In this document: piece by piece, positions 19,546-30,839 of the stretch
Position numbering within the stretch: position 1 is the first letter of the stretch
Layout of the letters: the number at the start of each line of letters is the position of its first letter
Assembly: GCA_044226535.1 (NCBI GenBank)
Contig: JBGAGT010000012.1
Span: 96,042-160,041, forward strand
Direction of reading: 5' to 3'
Source of the DNA: VBCG01 sp044226535
Lineage (GTDB): Bacteria > Pseudomonadota > Gammaproteobacteria > Burkholderiales > Casimicrobiaceae
DNA length: 64,000 nt
Made by a program: the position numbers and the translations under genes
Notes under the pieces: generated by a model
Databases searched by the model: none
The model's input: the letters and a program-made list of their open reading frames with translations, nothing else
What the model was told of the DNA's origin: nothing

Positions 19546-20511
19546 TTGAACATCATACTGGTGAGCGGCGCCAAGGCGCGCGCGAGGACCATCACGCTGG
19601 ATTGGCGCCATTGGCTCGTCGGGGGCCTTTCGCTGTTCGCGCTGTTCATCGTCTTCACCCTGATCTTCAATTTCCTGACGCTGCGCTGGGCCGCGTCGGT
19701 GAACCACCCGCTGCTGCAGGCGATCGTGCTGGCCGACCAGCGCGAGCAGGCGGCGCGGGTGTCGGAGAAGGTGCAAGGCCACATCAACGCCATGGCGCTG
19801 CGCCTGGGCGAGCTGCAAGCGCGGATGATGCGCCTCGACGGGCTGGGCGAGCGGCTCGCCAAGAGCGCGGGCCTCAAGCCCCAGGAGCTGCCGTCCACGG
19901 CGCCGGCACCGGCCGATGCGCGCAGCGACCCCGACCAGCCGATGGACGCGCAGGCGCCGGGCCGCGGGGGCCCGGTTTCGTCGCTGCCTTCGCGCAGCTT
20001 CACCGAGGACGAGTTCGACAAGATGCTGTCGGGCCTGTCCGACGACCTCGACCTGCGCAACGACCAGTTCGGCGTGCTGGAGGCGCTGCTGATCCAGGAC
20101 TCGGCGGCGCAGAAATTCCTGCCCACGCACCAGCCGATCAACGACCACTGGTATTCGTCGAACTTCGGCTACCGCATCGACCCCTTCACCGGCATGCGCA
20201 CCTTCCACGAGGGGATCGACTTCCCGGCGACCGTCGGAACCTCCGTCACCGCGGCCGCGAGTGGCAAGGTCATCTTCGCGGGCGTCCACCCCGAATATGG
20301 TAAAATGATCGACTTGGATCATGGCAACGGCTTGGTGACGCGCTACGCGCACACGTCGAAGCTGCTGGTCAAGGAAGGCGACCTCGTGATGCGCGGCCAG
20401 CCCATCGCGCTGGTGGGAACCACCGGCCGGTCCACCGGTCCCCACCTGCACTACGAAGTCCGCCTCAACGGCACGCCGCAGAATCCCGCGCGCTTCTTCA
20501 AGCCCGGCTGA
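19546..20511 (+). CDS. M23-family (LytM) metallopeptidase, membrane anchored
   Basis: A 321-residue protein with one N-terminal membrane helix (about residues 24-45), a coiled-coil-like stretch, a Pro/Ala-rich linker (115-145) and a C-terminal M23 domain. Zinc ligands H221 and D225 (HEGIDFP) and H302 (HLHYEV) and the catalytic H269 (RYAHT) are all present, so it is likely an active peptidoglycan endopeptidase rather than a degenerate EnvC-type activator. The active site would be periplasmic. It stands before secA, as in many Burkholderiales, and is followed by a terminator. Confidence 0.9.
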   Translation: MNIILVSGAKARARTITLDWRHWLVGGLSLFALFIVFTLIFNFLTLRWAASVNHPLLQAIVLADQREQAARVSEKVQGHINAMALRLGELQARMMRLDGLGERLAKSAGLKPQELPSTAPAPADARSDPDQPMDAQAPGRGGPVSSLPSRSFTEDEFDKMLSGLSDDLDLRNDQFGVLEALLIQDSAAQKFLPTHQPINDHWYSSNFGYRIDPFTGMRTFHEGIDFPATVGTSVTAAASGKVIFAGVHPEYGKMIDLDHGNGLVTRYAHTSKLLVKEGDLVMRGQPIALVGTTGRSTGPHLHYEVRLNGTPQNPARFFKPG

Positions 20512-20584
20512 TGCACGCGTGACCGGCACGGCGCGAGTGCCCGCCGGTGCGCGACGGAAGGCGCACGGGGGGGCCGAGACAACG

Positions 20585-20613
20585 AGGGGGTGAGGCGTCA
20601 CCCCCTGTTTTTT
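20585..20613 (+). terminator. rho-independent terminator after the M23 gene
   Basis: Perfect 9-base stem AGGGGGTGA / TCACCCCCT with a GGCG loop (20585-20606), followed by GTTTTTTG. It lies 74 bases after the M23 stop and 95 bases before secA, so secA is probably transcribed from its own promoter. Confidence 0.88.
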
Positions 20614-20708
20614 GCCGCTTCGTCCTTCGCTCCCCGCCGCCGCCCGGCCCAGCCCATCCCCTCCCAGACACCTTGTTTCGCGAGCCGCCGGCCGCCATCT
20701 AGCGCCCC

Positions 20709-23459
<2,751 letters not shown>

Positions 23460-23529
23460 ACGGGCGCGGGCCCCGCGCCCGCGCGCTCGCCCGCCGCAGC
23501 GCCCAGCCACGTCCCTCCACCGAGCCGAC

Positions 23530-24129
23530 ATGCCCCCGATCACCCAGTCGCTGATCATCGCCAACGTGGCGGTGTATCTGGCGCAGATGCTGTGGCCCGA
23601 CCTGATGGTGCCCTTCGCGCTGTGGCCGCTCGGCGCCTCGCAGGCCTCGGGCGGGCAGGTGAGCTTCCAGCCCTGGCAGATGGTCACCTATGCCTTCCTG
23701 CATGGCGGCCTTACGCACATCCTGTTCAACATGTTCGCGCTGTACATGTTCGGCGGCGCGATCGAGCGCGTGGTAGGCCAGAAGCGGTACCTCAACTACT
23801 ACTTCGTCTGCGTGATCACCGCCGCGATCGCGCAGCTGCTCGTCGCGCAGGCGCTGGGCCAGATCTATCCCACCGTGGGCGCTTCGGGCGGCGTGTTCGG
23901 GCTGCTGCTCGCCTACGCGGTGTACTTTCCGCACAACCGCGTCATGCTGCTGATACCGCCGATCCCGCTGCCGTCGCGGGTGTTCGTCGCGGCCTATGCC
24001 GCGCTCGAGCTCTTCCTCGGGGTGACGGGGTCCCAGTCGGGTGTGGCGCACTTCGCGCACCTCGGCGGCCTCGTCGGCGGCGCGATCATGCTGTGGTGGT
24101 GGCGTCACGGAAGGACGCCGCGGCGGTAG
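23530..24129 (+). CDS. rhomboid family intramembrane serine protease
   Basis: A 199-residue polytopic membrane protein. The rhomboid signatures are present: the loop FLHGGLTHILFNM (H58, H63, N67), the catalytic serine S119 in VGASGGVFG and the catalytic histidine H177 in AHFAHLGGL. Together these predict an active protease cleaving membrane-embedded substrates, though no substrate can be inferred. I chose ATG 23530 because the longer frame upstream overlaps secA and is not conserved in character. It is downstream of secA by 70 bases. Confidence 0.92.
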   Translation: MPPITQSLIIANVAVYLAQMLWPDLMVPFALWPLGASQASGGQVSFQPWQMVTYAFLHGGLTHILFNMFALYMFGGAIERVVGQKRYLNYYFVCVITAAIAQLLVAQALGQIYPTVGASGGVFGLLLAYAVYFPHNRVMLLIPPIPLPSRVFVAAYAALELFLGVTGSQSGVAHFAHLGGLVGGAIMLWWWRHGRTPRR

Positions 24130-24140
24130 CAACGCCGTTG

Positions 24141-24163
24141 ATTGATGCGGATCCAGCATCAAT
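24141..24163. promoter_or_regulatory. LysR-type recognition site upstream of the first MmgE/PrpD gene
   Basis: Inverted repeat ATTGAT-N11-ATCAAT, a textbook LysR T-N11-A layout. The same hexamers with the same 11-base spacing occur at 26573-26595 next to the lysR gene. Its centre is about 64 bases before the start predicted from the promoter at 24180-24209, the usual place for a LysR recognition site. It is probably bound by the regulator encoded at 25645-26574. Confidence 0.78.
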
Positions 24164-24179
24164 CGATGAAAAGATTGGA

Positions 24180-24209
24180 TTTCCATCCGATCGCGACGTC
24201 GCCTACAGT
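24180..24209 (+). promoter_or_regulatory. promoter of the first MmgE/PrpD gene
   Basis: A weak -35 (TTTCCA, 24180-24185) and a -10 (TACAGT, 24204-24209) separated by 18 bases. The same -35 and a near-identical -10 with the same 18-base spacing occur upstream of the second MmgE/PrpD gene. Poor hexamers fit an activator-dependent promoter. Transcription would begin at about 24216, which rules in the coding start at 24257. Confidence 0.65.
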
Positions 24210-24256
24210 GGCTTCCGCGGGTGCCTTTCCCGCGCATTCCTGAATCCACAATCGCC

Positions 24257-25648
24257 ATGTCCAGCGACGCCAAGCCACTGGCACCCGAAGCCACCGCCCG
24301 ACTCGCCAAGTTCGCGTCCGAGCTGACCTACGAGCGCATCCCGCGCTACGTGGTCGATCGGTTGAAGATGTCCATCCTGGACAGCATCGGCTGCGTGGTG
24401 CATGGCTCGACGCTGCGTTGGTCGCGCATGGTGCAGGACATGGCGATGGCGGAGGGCAGCGCGCCTGTTGCGAGCATCATGGGGACCCGCCATCGAACGT
24501 CGCCGGCCAACGCGGCGCTGGCGAACGGCACCGCAGGCCATGCGTTTGAGCTCGACGATATTCACAAGGAATCGATCATCCATCCGGGTTCCATTGCACT
24601 GCCGGTGGCGGCGGCGCTCGCCGAGGCCGGCGACAAGGTCTCCGGCGAGGCATTCGTCACCGCGGTTTGTGCGGGCTACGAGGTCGGGACCCGCGTCGGG
24701 AACGCCGCAACCATGAGCCTGTTCTACAGGGGCTTCCATCCCCAGGGATCGTCGGGCGCCTTCGTGGCTGCGGCGACCGCCGGGCACATGCTCCGCCTCG
24801 ATGCCAGGCAGATGCAGCAGTGCCTGGGCATCGTGGGATCGCAGGCGGGGGGCCTCATGGCCGCCCAGGAGGGTGCCATGGTCAAGCGCTTCCATAGTGG
24901 GCGTGCGGCCCAGAGCGGCATCTACGCCGCCCAGCTCGCCGAGCGCGGCTTCACCGGCATCACCGATGTCCTGGAGGCGCCTTATGGCGGCTTCCTCAGC
25001 ACCTACTCGGGCGATCCGTCTCCCGGGCGCCTGCTGGACGGACTTGGCGACGCGTGGGAGATCGGCAAGATCGGCTACAAGCCGCATGCTGCGGTCACCA
25101 GCATCCATTCGGCGCTCGACGGCCTCAAGCGGCTGATGCGCGAGAACGACATCGCCGCCGACGACATCCAGGAAATCGACGCCGGCGTGAGCAAGATGAC
25201 ATACGTGCATTGCGCATGGCCCTACCGCGCGCAGGGCGTCACGGCGGCGCAGATGAACCTCTCCTTCGGGCTCGCCGTCATGGCGCTGGACGGCAGCGCC
25301 TTCGTCGACCAGTACGTCGAAGGGCGCCTCTCCGACCCGCGCATCCTGGAGCTCGTGGCCAAGGTGAAGGCGCACATCGACCCAGACATCGAGTCGATGG
25401 GGCCGCCCATGCGGCACGCTTCCACGGTGCGTGTGGTTACCCGGAGCGGCAAGACCTATTGGATCCGCACGGACAACCGCAAGGGCAGTCCCGAGAATCC
25501 TCTCGCCCTCGAGGACGTGCAGGGCAAGTTCCACGCGATCATGAAGCCCACACCGATCGCGGCGCGCGCTGACGAGATCGTGTCCGCCGTCGACCGCATC
25601 GAGCGAGCACCGGACGTCAGGACGCTGCTCAGGCTGCTCGCAGCCTAG
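24257..25648 (+). CDS. MmgE/PrpD family protein (first of three)
   Basis: A 463-residue protein of the family that includes 2-methylcitrate dehydratase, cis-aconitate decarboxylase and iminodisuccinate epimerase. Family landmarks are AFELDDIHKESIIHPGS, RGFHPQGSSGAFVAAATAG, KRFHSGRAAQSGIYAAQLA and GYKPHAAVTSIHSALDG. The substrate cannot be read from sequence. I chose ATG 24257; an ATG at 24221 would lie only about 5 bases after the predicted transcription start. It is preceded by a LysR-type operator and promoter, and converges on lysR, sharing a CTAG that provides both stop codons. Confidence 0.88.
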   Translation: MSSDAKPLAPEATARLAKFASELTYERIPRYVVDRLKMSILDSIGCVVHGSTLRWSRMVQDMAMAEGSAPVASIMGTRHRTSPANAALANGTAGHAFELDDIHKESIIHPGSIALPVAAALAEAGDKVSGEAFVTAVCAGYEVGTRVGNAATMSLFYRGFHPQGSSGAFVAAATAGHMLRLDARQMQQCLGIVGSQAGGLMAAQEGAMVKRFHSGRAAQSGIYAAQLAERGFTGITDVLEAPYGGFLSTYSGDPSPGRLLDGLGDAWEIGKIGYKPHAAVTSIHSALDGLKRLMRENDIAADDIQEIDAGVSKMTYVHCAWPYRAQGVTAAQMNLSFGLAVMALDGSAFVDQYVEGRLSDPRILELVAKVKAHIDPDIESMGPPMRHASTVRVVTRSGKTYWIRTDNRKGSPENPLALEDVQGKFHAIMKPTPIAARADEIVSAVDRIERAPDVRTLLRLLAA

Positions 25649-26574
25649 TCGGAACGCTTCGCGCCCGCGCCCGCAGGCGTGCGGAAATGGTCGACGATCA
25701 TCGAGTACAGGTGCTGGGCATTGGGCGCCATACGGTGCCCGCGGCGTGAAATCAGGCCCACGTGCCGGCGGATGCTCGGCGCGACGATCGGCACGGCGAT
25801 CAGCTTGGGATGGGCGTGAGGAGCGCTCAGCTCGGGCACGATCGCCACGCCCAGCCCCGCCTCGGCGAGGCCGATCAGGGTCGATGAAAGGCGCGCCTCG
25901 AACATCCAGTGCGGCCGCCGCGTGGCCGAGACCACCGCCTGATCGATGAGGAGGCGGCTGACGTTGGTCTTGTCGATGGTCATCAACCGCTCGCCGCCCA
26001 GCTCCGACCACTTCACCGCCTTCCTCGTCGCGAGGGGATCGCCACGCTGGAGCACGGCGAAGAACCGCTCCTTGCGCAGTGGCCGGAAGTCGATGTTCGG
26101 CTCGCGCGTACCCAGCACGTCGACGCCGAATTCCGCCTCGCCGCTCGCCACGGCCTCGAGCACGTTGTTGGCGTCCGCGTCGATGATGCGCACGCGGACG
26201 GCGGGGAAGCGCTCGGAATAACGGCGCACGATCTGCGGCAGCACGGAAGGTGCAATGGAGATCAGGCAGGCAAGGGTGATCTCGCCCTGCCGCGACGAGG
26301 CAACCTCGGTGATCCCGAGCAGGGTGCCTTCCAGCTCGTCGAGCAGGTCGGTCGCCTTGCGCGCGAAACTGCGACCGATGGCGGTCAGCTGCACGCGGCG
26401 GGTGGTGCGGTCGAAGAGGCGCACACCCAGCGCGGATTCCAGCTTCTCGATACGCCGGCTCAATGCCGGCTGTGAAATGTGCAGTGTCTGCGCCGCGGCC
26501 CCGAAGCGCCCGAGCTCGGAGACGGCCACGAAAGCGCGCAGGTCGGCGAGGTCGAAGTTGGGGAACTTGCGCAT
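25645..26574 (-). CDS. LysR family transcriptional regulator (MmgE/PrpD cluster)
   Basis: A 309-residue regulator with the N-terminal winged helix-turn-helix (about residues 9-65, AAQTLHISQPALSRRIEKLE) and a periplasmic-binding-protein-like effector domain containing FRPLRKERFFAVLQRGDPLA and GLAEAGLGVAIVPELSA. It lies between the first and second MmgE/PrpD genes, divergent from the second. An ATTGAT-N11-ATCAAT site touches its start codon, so it probably represses itself and activates the divergent operon, and a second such site precedes the first MmgE/PrpD gene. The inducer is unknown. Confidence 0.93.
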   Translation of the reverse strand: MRKFPNFDLADLRAFVAVSELGRFGAAAQTLHISQPALSRRIEKLESALGVRLFDRTTRRVQLTAIGRSFARKATDLLDELEGTLLGITEVASSRQGEITLACLISIAPSVLPQIVRRYSERFPAVRVRIIDADANNVLEAVASGEAEFGVDVLGTREPNIDFRPLRKERFFAVLQRGDPLATRKAVKWSELGGERLMTIDKTNVSRLLIDQAVVSATRRPHWMFEARLSSTLIGLAEAGLGVAIVPELSAPHAHPKLIAVPIVAPSIRRHVGLISRRGHRMAPNAQHLYSMIVDHFRTPAGAGAKRSD

Positions 26575-26595
26575 TGATAGGCCAGGAGCATCAAT
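26573..26595. promoter_or_regulatory. LysR-type recognition site between lysR and the second MmgE/PrpD gene
   Basis: ATTGAT-N11-ATCAAT, with the same half-sites and spacing as 24141-24163, and followed as there by CGATGAAAA and ATTTCCA-CC. Its left end overlaps the lysR start codon (26572-26574), which fits autorepression. The centre is about 64 bases before the start predicted for the divergent gene. Confidence 0.82.
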
Positions 26596-26611
26596 CGATG
26601 AAAATATAGCA

Positions 26612-26641
26612 TTTCCACCCCATTGGCGATGGCCGTAGAGT
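26612..26641 (+). promoter_or_regulatory. promoter of the second and third MmgE/PrpD genes
   Basis: TTTCCA (26612-26617), 18 bases, TAGAGT (26636-26641). It matches the promoter at 24180-24209 in -35 sequence, spacing, nearly the whole -10, and distance from the operator. Transcription would start at about 26648, so in-frame starts at 26623 and 26629 are excluded. Confidence 0.65.
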
Positions 26642-26676
26642 GGGGCGCATCGACATTCGTCCTTCGGGAGATCACG

Positions 26677-28113
26677 TTGAAGCTTCAGGAAACTGCTGTG
26701 CCGGTGCACACCGGCCCCACCATCAGCGAACGACTTACCGACTTCGTGCTGGCCTGCGACTATGCCAAGACGCCAGACGAGGTGCTGACGCGCTTTCGCA
26801 TGTTCATCCTCGACTACCTGGGTGTCGCGCTCACCGGGTCGTTTTCCAAGTCGAGCCAGATCATGGGGGGAGTCGTCGAGTCGCTGGGCGGCAAGCCCAC
26901 GGCGACGGTCATCGGGCGCTCGTTCAAGGCCAACGCCGCGTTCGGCGCGCTGGCGAACGGAACCACCGGCCATGCGATCGAGATGGACGACGACCATCGC
27001 ACGTCGGTGCTCCACCCCGCCGTGGCCGTCATCCCGGCTGCGCTCGCCGCGGCCGAGCTGGTCGGCGCCAAGGGCGACAAGCTGATCGAGGGCGTCATCT
27101 GCGGCTATGAGCTCATGTGCCGCATCGGCGATGCCTTCCTCGGCACCATGTACGACGAAGGTTTCCATCCCACCGGGGCATGCGGGGTCTTCGGCGCCGC
27201 GGCGGCGGCCGGCAAGATCCTGGGGCTCGACCGCAAGCAGATGGTCGCGGCGCTGGGTATAGCGGGCACGCAGGCTGCGGGCCTCGAGGAGTGGAAGAGC
27301 GACGGGTCGTGGATCAAGCGCCTGCATCCAGGCAAATCGGCCGAGGCCGGCGTGCTGGCCGCGCTGCTTGCCCAAGGCGGCTACACGGGGCCGGCCACGA
27401 TCATCGAGGGTCCCCATGGCTTCCTGAAGGCGTTCTCTTTCGAGCGCAAGTGGGACGTCGACATGATCCTCGACGGCCTCGGCACCGAGTACCGCGGATA
27501 CGGCACCAGTTTCAAGCCCTACGCGGGTTGCCGCTTCTACCACCAGGTCATCGATGCCACGCTGGCCCTGGTGCATGCGCACGGCATCACGGCAGACGAC
27601 GTGGCCGGCGCCCGCGTGCGCGTGTACCGCACCGCGTACCAGACCCTGTGCACGCCCAGGGAGCGGCGCTATCGCCCCTCCACGGTGGTGGACGCGCAAT
27701 TCTCCATTCCCTTCTCGGTTGCCGCCTCGATCATCCACGGCCCGGTCATGCCGGTGCATTATTCGGATTCGGCGATTCGCGACCCCAAGGTGCTCGACCT
27801 GTGTTCCCGCGTGGAAGGCATCCCCGACGACGACTACGAGAAGCGCTATCCGGGCCGCTTCCCGACCGAAGTGACCATCGTCATGAAGGATGGCCGCGAG
27901 TTCACCGAGTATCGCGACCTCCCCACCGGCGACCCGGAAAATCCCATCTACGCCACGGCAGGGCGCTTCGAGGCGGAGATCGTCGGCAAGTTCGAGCGGC
28001 TGCTTGGATTCCTTCCCGACTACAAGGCGCGCGCACCGAAGATGGTCGAGCGCCTACAGGCCCTGGGGCCGAAGGACGGCGTCACGGAGCTCCTCTCGCT
28101 GTTCGTGCCCTGA
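26677..28113 (+). CDS. MmgE/PrpD family protein (second of three)
   Basis: A 478-residue member of the 2-methylcitrate dehydratase / cis-aconitate decarboxylase family. Landmarks are TGHAIEMDDDHRTSVLHPAV, EGFHPTGACGVFGAAAAAG, KRLHPGKSAEAGVLAALLA and YGTSFKPYAGCRFYHQVID. I chose the TTG at 26677: it has GGGAG seven bases upstream, gives an N-terminus like that of the first paralogue, and lies after the predicted transcription start. It is clearly diverged from the first copy, so the two probably act on different intermediates. The third family member follows 58 bases later in the same operon. Confidence 0.86.
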   Translation: MKLQETAVPVHTGPTISERLTDFVLACDYAKTPDEVLTRFRMFILDYLGVALTGSFSKSSQIMGGVVESLGGKPTATVIGRSFKANAAFGALANGTTGHAIEMDDDHRTSVLHPAVAVIPAALAAAELVGAKGDKLIEGVICGYELMCRIGDAFLGTMYDEGFHPTGACGVFGAAAAAGKILGLDRKQMVAALGIAGTQAAGLEEWKSDGSWIKRLHPGKSAEAGVLAALLAQGGYTGPATIIEGPHGFLKAFSFERKWDVDMILDGLGTEYRGYGTSFKPYAGCRFYHQVIDATLALVHAHGITADDVAGARVRVYRTAYQTLCTPRERRYRPSTVVDAQFSIPFSVAASIIHGPVMPVHYSDSAIRDPKVLDLCSRVEGIPDDDYEKRYPGRFPTEVTIVMKDGREFTEYRDLPTGDPENPIYATAGRFEAEIVGKFERLLGFLPDYKARAPKMVERLQALGPKDGVTELLSLFVP

Positions 28114-28171
28114 GCCGCACCGGGCGCATGCGCGGCGTGCCGCGCGTGCTGCACCTGCCCGAAGGCGCGCG

Positions 28172-29524
28172 ATGACACTGCTCGAGGACCTGGCGACCCA
28201 AGTCGTCGCGACGCGATACGGCGACTTGCCGGCCGCAGCAGTGAGGGCCGCGAAGCTCGGCATCCTCGACGCCCTGGGCGTGGCGCTTGCGGCGTCCAGC
28301 GAGGGTTCGGTGCGCCTGTTGTTCGACGTGCTGCCGCGGGATAGCGGCGTGGCGAGGGTGTGGGGTCGCAACGCCCGTCTTTCGGCCTACGATGCCGCGC
28401 TCGCCAACGCCACGGCCGCGCACGCGCTCGACTACGACGACTGCAACAACGTCTATGGCGGGCATCCGTCGGCGCACCTCGTGCCGGCCGTCCTCGCCCT
28501 CGCCGACGAGCTCGGAAGCAGCGGCGAAGACGTGTTGCTCGCCTATGCCGTGGGCTTCGAGGCGCAGTGCAAGCTCGGCCGTTGCGATAGGCTCACGCAA
28601 TATGCGCGCGGCTGGCACCCCACCACGACGATCGGCGTCTTCGGCGCCGCGGCCGCCTGCGCGCGGCTGCTCGACCTCGATCGCGACCGGACGGTCGTGG
28701 CGATGGCGATCGCCTGTTCGCTCGCCTCGGGCATCAAGGCGAACTTCGGCACCATGGTGAAGGCGTTCCAGGTGGGACATTGCGCCCGCAGCGGCGTGAT
28801 GGCGGCGCGGCTGGCGGCGGCGGGCTACAGCGCGGAGCCGGGCGCGCTCGAGCATGCACAGGGCTATTTCAACGTCTTCAACGGGATCGGCCAATGGCGG
28901 CCCCTGGACTTCGGGGCGACGTGGGGCCGACCTTGGGAGGTGATCGAGCCGGGCATCGTATTCAAGCAATATCCCTGTTGCGGCAGCACGCACCCCGCGG
29001 TGGACGCGGTGATGCAGCTGCGCGACCGCCTTCCCGCCAACCTCTCCGCCATTCGCCACATCGATTGCGCCATCCACGAGCTTTGCCTGCGCCACACCAA
29101 CCGGCCGGCACCCACGTCGGGCACCGACGCGAAATTCAGCCTGCAGTATTGCGTGGCGCGCGCCGTTGCGGACGGCGGTGTGTGCCTCGACGACTTCACG
29201 CCCGGGCGCATCGACCAGCCTTCCGTGCGCGACCTGATGGCGCGCATGTCGGTACGGCCCTACACGTCGACGGAGTTTCCCCGGGATAACCTGCTGGGCG
29301 CCCTGGTGTCCATCGGCCTCGCCGATGGCACGCGCCTCGACGGCCGCATCGACGAGCCCGTGGGTGCGAGCTCCGCGCATCCGTTGCCAGATGGCGCGCT
29401 GCGCCGCAAATTCCTCGACTGCGCGGCATCTGCTCACGGCGATGAGCGAGCGATGGAGCTGTTGCAGCTCATCGAGAACCTGGAGGCGCTCGGGCACGTC
29501 GGCGAGCTCACCGACCGGCTATGA
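28172..29524 (+). CDS. MmgE/PrpD family protein (third of three)
   Basis: A 450-residue member of the same family, with AHALDYDDCNNVYGGHPSA, RGWHPTTTIGVFGAAAACA, KAFQVGHCARSGVMAARLA and VFKQYPCCGSTHPAVDAV. The acidic loop (DYDDCNN) differs from the DDIHKES and DDDHRTS of the other two, which suggests a different substrate or chemistry. ATG 28172 matches the family N-terminus; the open frame upstream overlaps the second paralogue. It converges on the CoA transferase gene, 45 bases away. Confidence 0.87.
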   Translation: MTLLEDLATQVVATRYGDLPAAAVRAAKLGILDALGVALAASSEGSVRLLFDVLPRDSGVARVWGRNARLSAYDAALANATAAHALDYDDCNNVYGGHPSAHLVPAVLALADELGSSGEDVLLAYAVGFEAQCKLGRCDRLTQYARGWHPTTTIGVFGAAAACARLLDLDRDRTVVAMAIACSLASGIKANFGTMVKAFQVGHCARSGVMAARLAAAGYSAEPGALEHAQGYFNVFNGIGQWRPLDFGATWGRPWEVIEPGIVFKQYPCCGSTHPAVDAVMQLRDRLPANLSAIRHIDCAIHELCLRHTNRPAPTSGTDAKFSLQYCVARAVADGGVCLDDFTPGRIDQPSVRDLMARMSVRPYTSTEFPRDNLLGALVSIGLADGTRLDGRIDEPVGASSAHPLPDGALRRKFLDCAASAHGDERAMELLQLIENLEALGHVGELTDRL

Positions 29525-29569
29525 CCGGGCATGCGTCGCAGGCGCGCCGCACGTCGCCGGTGGCCGGCC

Positions 29570-30772
29570 TCAGGCGCTCGTGCCTTCGCGTCGGCCCGCA
29601 ACGCCGTCGCTGCGCAGCGACGCGATCGCCTCCTCCGAGTAGCCGAGCTCCCTGAGCACCGCGTCCGTGTGCTCGCCGAGCAATGGCGCGCGCATGGCCA
29701 CCCGCTCGACGCCCGCGATCGAAACCGGCATGCCGATGGCCTGCATCGTTCCCGCGACCGGATGTTCGTAGCGCAGGACCAGGCCGCGCGCCTCCAGCTG
29801 GGGCTCCTGGAGGAATTCGTCGAGGCGGTTGACGCGTGAGCACGGCACATTGGCCTCGGCGAGCGTCTCCACCCAGTGGTCGACGCTTTGCTTCGAGACC
29901 ACCGACTCGATCAGCGCGACGGTCTGCTCGCGATTGTTGACGCGGTCGGTGTTGGTGCGGAACAGAGGGTCATCGACATAGGACGACAACCCCAGCGCCT
30001 CGCAGAGCTTGCGCCACAACAGGTTGCTCGCCACCGAGATCAGCACGTGGCCATCGCTGGCCGTGAACGCCTGGTAGGGACACAGGGAAGGATGCCCCGA
30101 GCCCAGGCGCCTGGGCAGCTCGCCCGATGCCCAGTAGGCCTGCGCCTGCCATCCCATCAGGCCGGCAGCGGTCTCGAACAGGGAAGCCTCGACATATTGG
30201 CCTTCACCGGTCAAGTCGCGCCGGCGCAGCGCGGCCAGCACGCCGATCAGGGCATTGAGTCCCGTGGTCTGGTCACAGGGGGAGAACGCGATTCGCAGCG
30301 GGCCGCCGCCGGGCTCGCCCGTAATCGACATCATCCCCGAGAACGCCTGCATCATGGGCTCGTAGGCCGGGCGGCCGCCCAAGGGCCCGCTGCGCCCGAA
30401 GCCCGACACGCTGCAGTACACCAGGCGTGGATTGAGTTCCTGCATGTCCTTGGCGCCGATCCCCAGGCGGTCGGCGACACCGGTGCCGAAGCTTTCAACC
30501 AGCACGTCGGCGCGCGCGACCAGGGCACGCGCGATCTCGCGTCCTGCGGGGGACTTCATGTCGATGGAGATGCTGCGCTTGTTGCGGTTCATCGCATGGA
30601 ACATCGCGCCATCGTCACCCGCGAACGGCGGCCAGGTACGCGCGTCGTCGCCGGCGGTGGTGTCCTCGACCTTGAGCACGCTCGCGCCGAGGTCGCCCAT
30701 GAACTGCGTGCACAGCGGGCCGGCGATGTTCTTGGTGAAGTCGATGACCTGGATGTCCTGGAGTGGGAGCAT
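29570..30772 (-). CDS. CaiB/BaiF family CoA transferase
   Basis: A class III CoA transferase of 400 residues, expected to move CoA between carboxylic acids. It shows VIDFTKNIAGPLCTQFMGDLGA, NRNKRSISIDMKSPAGR, SVSGFGRSGPLGGRPAYEP and the catalytic aspartate, probably D167 in FSPCDQTTGLNAL. I chose ATG 30772, which has AGGAA upstream and the usual family start MLPLQDIQVIDF. It lies 67 bases after the quinone-oxidoreductase-like gene on the same strand. In this setting it likely activates or recycles a dicarboxylic or hydroxy acid. Confidence 0.92.
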   Translation of the reverse strand: MLPLQDIQVIDFTKNIAGPLCTQFMGDLGASVLKVEDTTAGDDARTWPPFAGDDGAMFHAMNRNKRSISIDMKSPAGREIARALVARADVLVESFGTGVADRLGIGAKDMQELNPRLVYCSVSGFGRSGPLGGRPAYEPMMQAFSGMMSITGEPGGGPLRIAFSPCDQTTGLNALIGVLAALRRRDLTGEGQYVEASLFETAAGLMGWQAQAYWASGELPRRLGSGHPSLCPYQAFTASDGHVLISVASNLLWRKLCEALGLSSYVDDPLFRTNTDRVNNREQTVALIESVVSKQSVDHWVETLAEANVPCSRVNRLDEFLQEPQLEARGLVLRYEHPVAGTMQAIGMPVSIAGVERVAMRAPLLGEHTDAVLRELGYSEEAIASLRSDGVAGRREGTSA

Positions 30773-30839
30773 GGCGATGGGTTCCTGTGGCCGGATGTTC
30801 GCGTCGGCGAAACCGGCTCGAAGCAATTTCGGCGGGGGC

